NCBI RefSeq assembly: GCF_964199755.1
Contig: NC_133906.1
Span: 11,532,001-11,596,000 of the forward strand
Length of the DNA: 64,000 nt
Source of the DNA: Larus michahellis
Lineage: Eukaryota > Chordata > Aves > Charadriiformes > Laridae
Reading direction: 5' to 3'
Shown: positions 59,570 through 64,000 of the stretch, piece after piece
Numbering within the stretch: position 1 is the first letter of the stretch
Layout: each line of letters opens with the position of its first letter
The notes under the pieces: generated by a model
Seen by the model: only the letters and a program-made list of their open reading frames with translations
What the model was told of the DNA's origin: nothing
Database searches by the model: none
Program-made: the position numbers and the translations under genes

Positions 59570-62500
59570 AACAGACGAGCCCCGTTCAGAAGCGTTTCCA
59601 AGCCCCTCGGTCCCCAGTTCCACCCCAGAGCGGATGTAAAACCAAACGAACGCCCTCACGCAGGTCGGGGTTACGACACGAGAGGATGGGGGCCGATAGT
59701 TGTAGTTCCCAGGATAATCCAGTGCCGCCCAGAGCTCTCGGGCTTAGAAACTTCAGCTGGGAGGCCGGGCAGCGCTTAACCACAGCGGCAAGGCCGAGCG
59801 GGGGGGACACGGCCTTGTCGCAGGGGGGGAGTGCGTGCGCCTCACCCGCCCGGAGCGCAGCCCGCCAAGGGACGCTGTGGAGAGAATCCTCGTCCTCAGT
59901 CGGCACCAGAGTTAATTAGTGGCCCCTTTGGCCTCCCCCGTTACAGTCAGGGATGGGTCAGGGCCCGCACACATCTATCTCCCAGTCCCGCTGCGATGAC
60001 CATTACGTAAGCCTTTTTTTAATTTGCTACAACTATTGTGGTTCTTCAGCTAACCAAGAAAAAAAAAAAAAAACACACACAGGAAGGCACTATGGCAAAG
60101 TCTCATGGCTTGCCAAATAGTCTCTATGAAAAGGAAAGAGAGCAAAGAAAGAGAGCAAAAACAAAGAGATGCTTAGGGAAGAATTTTCTCATGAATGCAT
60201 GAACTTTGGTATACTGAGCAATGATGAAAAATACAGAACATTAGCAACTTCCCATTACGTGTAAGAGTAGAAAACACAAATGTCTCTACAGCCAGCGGCA
60301 AAGAACAGTTTGTCACTGTCTGCTTTTGGATATGAATGGGTGCAAAGTGATTGCATGAGGGACCGCACAATTTGCACCACTGATGGCGTAACTGACCTAC
60401 AAATAGGATAAAAGGAACCCGCTCTCACACATCCAAGTAACGGCAACACGCACAACCTTCACCAAAATAATTCTGTGTCTAACCGCACGTTTCCTACCAG
60501 AGACCCGCACGGCAACAGCTCTGGTACTTGACCAATGTGCTCATACTCAGGTGAATGAGAGATGCAAATAGAGAAGAAAAAATTCAAAGGCCTGGCAAGT
60601 ACAACGTATGAAGAGTGTGGGCGTGCTAAATGACGGCAGCATGGGTAAGTGGCACCTAAATAAAATGTGTCTTAGTGTTTTAAACTGTTTAATGTGCCGG
60701 GGAGCAGTATGAAGATTTACAGTGCATTGGAAATAAATGGTGTAAGAACAGCACAGTACGAACATGAAGATTAGTCGAGCAGGTGATCTTGTGAACGTAT
60801 TAAGTGGCAGCTCATTCTTAAGTAGCGCGTTGAGCTTTAGAGCAACTTCAGGAAAGGTATTTTAAGGTAGCAATCTACAGTTAGCAATAAGTAGCTCAAT
60901 TTCTTTCCATATCATAAAGAAGAATGAGAAATTAATTCATTAACTTACCTTCCCACAAGGAGAAACTATTGGTACTGAAGGGCTATTTTTGGAACAAAAG
61001 CCAGCTGCATGTCAAATTAAAATAGAATGATTTATTAGTATCATTCTTTTTATTTAGTTATTAGTAATATTGTATATTGCTGTGTAATTAAGCTTCTAAG
61101 ACCTACCCAGGAAAGCAATTCGATTGTTTTCAAATGAAGGCTGTATATTTTTCTAGCAGATATGCTACTACTGAAATAACTCACGACAGATTTGTGCTCT
61201 ACGAATGGTTAAAATAGGTGACCAAACATCCATCCATCTCTTACGGCCTAAAAAATAAGGCATGGGAATGAAACTAACTGTCCCTTGAGTAGAGCAGCTT
61301 GAGCTAAGCTACATTTAGAACAATGCCAGGTCAGATCCAGAGATCACGCTGCAGCTGAGGTTCAGGCAGAAGCTGCTGTAATGAAAAGGAACAGCAATTA
61401 ATCAGGGCTCGGGAACACGAAGTGGCTCTGGAAAAGCTTAGCAGAATAAATAAGAGTCTCGGGAAGAAAGGTGAAGTGGAAGAACACAATGGGAACCCTC
61501 TCTCTGAAGCTTAAAGGTGCAGATTGTAATGAAAGAGTATCAAACGCTGAAAGGGATAAGGAAAACACAGAAAAAGTGCAAGCTGGCAGTATAAATACAT
61601 TGTGGGAGGTAAGGCCCTGGAATTGGGAAGTATTCCGACAACATTTCCCTTCTTTACCTGTTTTGCTTTGTGATTGAAAGCTGTTTAATTTAAAGAGACC
61701 TTCCTAGGGGAAGTAGCTGTATTTTGTTATATGTAGCTCTTGAAACTCACTTTACCATTTTTGTATCAGTCTATATAAAGGCAGAGAGACAAAGTAAAAA
61801 GCTATTGTAACGTGGGGGATGAGGGAGAGAAAAGTGAGTTCTGCCTGATTATTCTTCAAATGCCCAGTGGAAGCACGCATCTCTTTTTCAAAGGGTGAGA
61901 GGAGGGATCTTAAAGACGCGGAGAATTAAGAGGAAAGGAAGCTGTGGGCTGATTTCAGATTCTGAGGGGCATTGGGCGAGTGACCACAAGCATCCGGGCC
62001 AGAGAGGGGGTAAGCGTGGGAAAACACTGAAGCTGACAATCAGAAGGTAAGATCACTTACCAGTAACCAGCGCCCGTCAGATGCACTGTCCGCGGGTGCT
62101 TCCCTGCTGCGCGTCACTCACGTGCTGTGTAGTGCCACCCTCCTTTTCCACCAAAGCAACACTCACGAGATACGCTTGGTGCACGAGTAGGTGACTAGCG
62201 CGTGTCACACGGCTCAGCCAAAGCCTCTGAACCGCGGAAGCTCAGAGGACTATCAAAGGGCTGCCAGAAGGGAGGAAGGAGAGGGAACTCGTATGTACAT
62301 AGGAGCAATAATTTTAAAGACTATCCATGCCTGGTAACTTCTTTAACTTACTTATTTGCATTGCAGGTGAATTCAAGTTTCTGCTTGACATCGAAGTCCT
62401 CTGCTCTGGTTCTGATTCCACATCCTGGGGTTCCACAAGAGGCTGTCTCAGAATCTTTCAGAGGAACAACAAATTAAGTACTTAATTTCCCCCATGTTTA

Positions 62501-64000
62501 CGCTGCCTGGTTCTGTTGCCTCAGGGTACAGTTTATAAACAGATAAAAGATTTAAGTGTTGTAAAATTAACCCTTGCAGACTATTACATTTTTAATCAAT
62601 ATCAAGAAAAGGAAAAAGTTGTTAGTTTGAAAAGAAGCTAAATCTTCAGAGCGGGGACATTATTTCTTTCTCCTCATCTGACACTGAAAGATATGAATGT
62701 GCCCTGTGTACGTTTCAGAGGCTCTGCGAAACTGCGGCACGACTGTGCTGAGCGTGCCCCTGCATGGCCGAGCACGCGCCGAGCTTCAGCATTGCGAATG
62801 AAAGCCAGACTCACTGGGGCAGGCCAAAAGCCATATAATCCTGAATTCCGGCTTCCACTTGTCTGTAGTTCCACAGGACATTGGCTAAAAGACAGCCAGG
62901 GCTTAAAGCCAATAGTCAAAAATGGTGCCCGCCCACTATCCTGTGCAGCCCCATTTAGTAACAGCAAGGCAGCATTCAGTGGAACAAACGTCATGACAGC
63001 AGCAAACTGAATTTTAACACATGCAAGGAAAGTTTTTATGTTCCCTCAAAAATTTCTAATGTCTTCTTTGATCTGCTTACGTTCCAGGTAACATATCCGC
63101 TGCCCCTTAAAATTTGTAACTAGAAGACACTGTGATAAAAACTACTGATTGTACATCTTAAAAATATTTTATCATCACTTCGGCTGGCTACTTTTGCTGT
63201 AAGCTCCACATGAAGTGTGACAGAACTAGTGGTGGGTACCAGAGGGCAAGTGCTTAGACGGACCCTTCTCGCCAACCCCGTTGGAGAGAATCCCCCCACG
63301 CGCCATGCGAGCACCTTCACCGTCCACGTATAAACGCGTGTGACGGGCCCTGGTCAGCTGCCACTGCTCGGGGAAGACAGTGCAGTCACCACTACTGGAA
63401 ATATCGATGCTTAGCATTAGTAAGAAATGCAGCAACAGGAACGTTTCAGAAATGAATCATGAACACCGTTACCTCACCGCAGAAATGCATGAACAAACTT
63501 GAAAGCTGCAGGTAGCTTGAATGATTTTCCCTCAAAAATGGGGTAGCTGAACAAAAAGGAGGCACAAGAAAGTTACCAAGATCAATCAATTGGATGCACT
63601 GAGCAGGTTCTGTGCAAAGATTCTACAGTCCAAAACTGTTCATCTTGGAAGGCAGATGCATCAGGGGAGTGAAATGGCAAATAAAAGAGCTACGGAGCTA
63701 CAAAAATGGTCAAAGGGGTGAAGAGAGGACAAACACTTCTTGGGGGAAAAAAAGGGCTCTGGAGCCCAGTTAAATTACTAAGCTAAGAACGGTGCATACT
63801 TTCAAACAAAGCAGAACTAAATCTTGCAACTCTGTCAAAGGGTGTAGTAGAAGCTGTAAATACAGTTGCTGCCGGCATCAACATGATAGACTTGCCGTGA
63901 GCTTCACAGTCTAATTACAAGTACCATAAAATATCCCTGACCGTGTAACGCTACAGCAGAGAGAACATAAGCACGTTTGAAAGAAAACAAACCCCTGAAG
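59570..64000. other. Region upstream of REEP2, no gene recognised
   Basis: In human the 3' end of KDM3B lies here; I see no KDM3B coding exon, but its 3' UTR could not be recognised by eye. The overlapping open frames at 62,674-63,010 (106 codons minus, 105 plus) match nothing I know. A dyad at about 62,047-62,062 carries splice-donor consensus on both strands. An A-rich tract lies near 60,061. No repeat family was recognised with confidence. Confidence 0.4.

Noticed and set aside
59690-59730. Possible ZNF143-type site (TAGTTGTAGTTCCCAGGA)
   Set aside because: The first half does not fit the ACTACA part of the motif.
63540-63790. Possible old LINE or LTR remnant at the right end
   Set aside because: Some phrases (CTGTTCATCTTGGAAGGCAG) recall CR1 ORF2, but the match is too weak to name a family.
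60000-64000. KDM3B 3' end expected by synteny
   Set aside because: No coding exon of KDM3B could be read here; synteny alone is not evidence.

Overview
The window looks like bird genomic DNA. It carries several chicken-repeat-1 (CR1) LINE fragments with the avian 3' tail, one solo long terminal repeat of a bird endogenous-retrovirus type, compact introns, short GC-rich minisatellites and well-defined CpG islands. Two genes are recognised with high confidence, both on the minus strand: EGR1 (two coding exons, 17,374-19,198) and REEP2 (eight coding exons, 46,571-59,242). In human 5q31 REEP2 and EGR1 are also neighbours in the same relative order and orientation, so this is the conserved KDM3B-REEP2-EGR1 neighbourhood. 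KDM3B and ETF1, the human flanking genes, were not found here.

Layout from left to right. 1-1,580 is a G-rich minisatellite followed by a C-rich one, inside the presumed first introns of an unrecognised minus-strand gene whose first exon lies in a CpG-island promoter at about 1.6-2.4 kb. 2.4-14 kb holds no recognised gene, but contains a second CpG island (6.1-7.6 kb) with a TATA-like box, a perfect 18-bp hairpin at 11.2 kb and a third CpG island (14.1-14.9 kb) with three phased SRF-type CArG elements. EGR1 follows with its 3' UTR, a short intron and a dense serum-response promoter at 19.4-19.8 kb. REEP2 fills 46.6-59.2 kb, with CR1 insertions in its introns, and starts in a CpG island at 59.2 kb. 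59.6-64 kb shows no gene I can support.

The most interesting result lies between EGR1 and REEP2, where the human genome has no coding gene that I know of. Reading the minus strand from 37.8 kb to 23.0 kb gives a chain of short open exons with splice signals and consistent phases, too short to stand out as ORFs. The eight from 30.4 kb to the stop codon at 23,049 are the best supported. The predicted protein has at least two stretches that resemble OB-fold repeats (the DLIG-type first strand of BRCA2, RADX and SHLD2) and a Cys-rich zinc-ribbon-like insert. I cannot assign it to a named gene. It may be an uncatalogued or fast-evolving OB-fold gene.

Functionally, EGR1 is an immediate-early zinc-finger transcription factor and REEP2 an ER-membrane-shaping protein; they are linked by ancestry rather than by a shared pathway. 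The SRF-type elements at both EGR1 and the 14.5-kb island suggest a shared response to growth-factor signalling. All calls come from reading the sequence and from memory of the families; no alignment was run.
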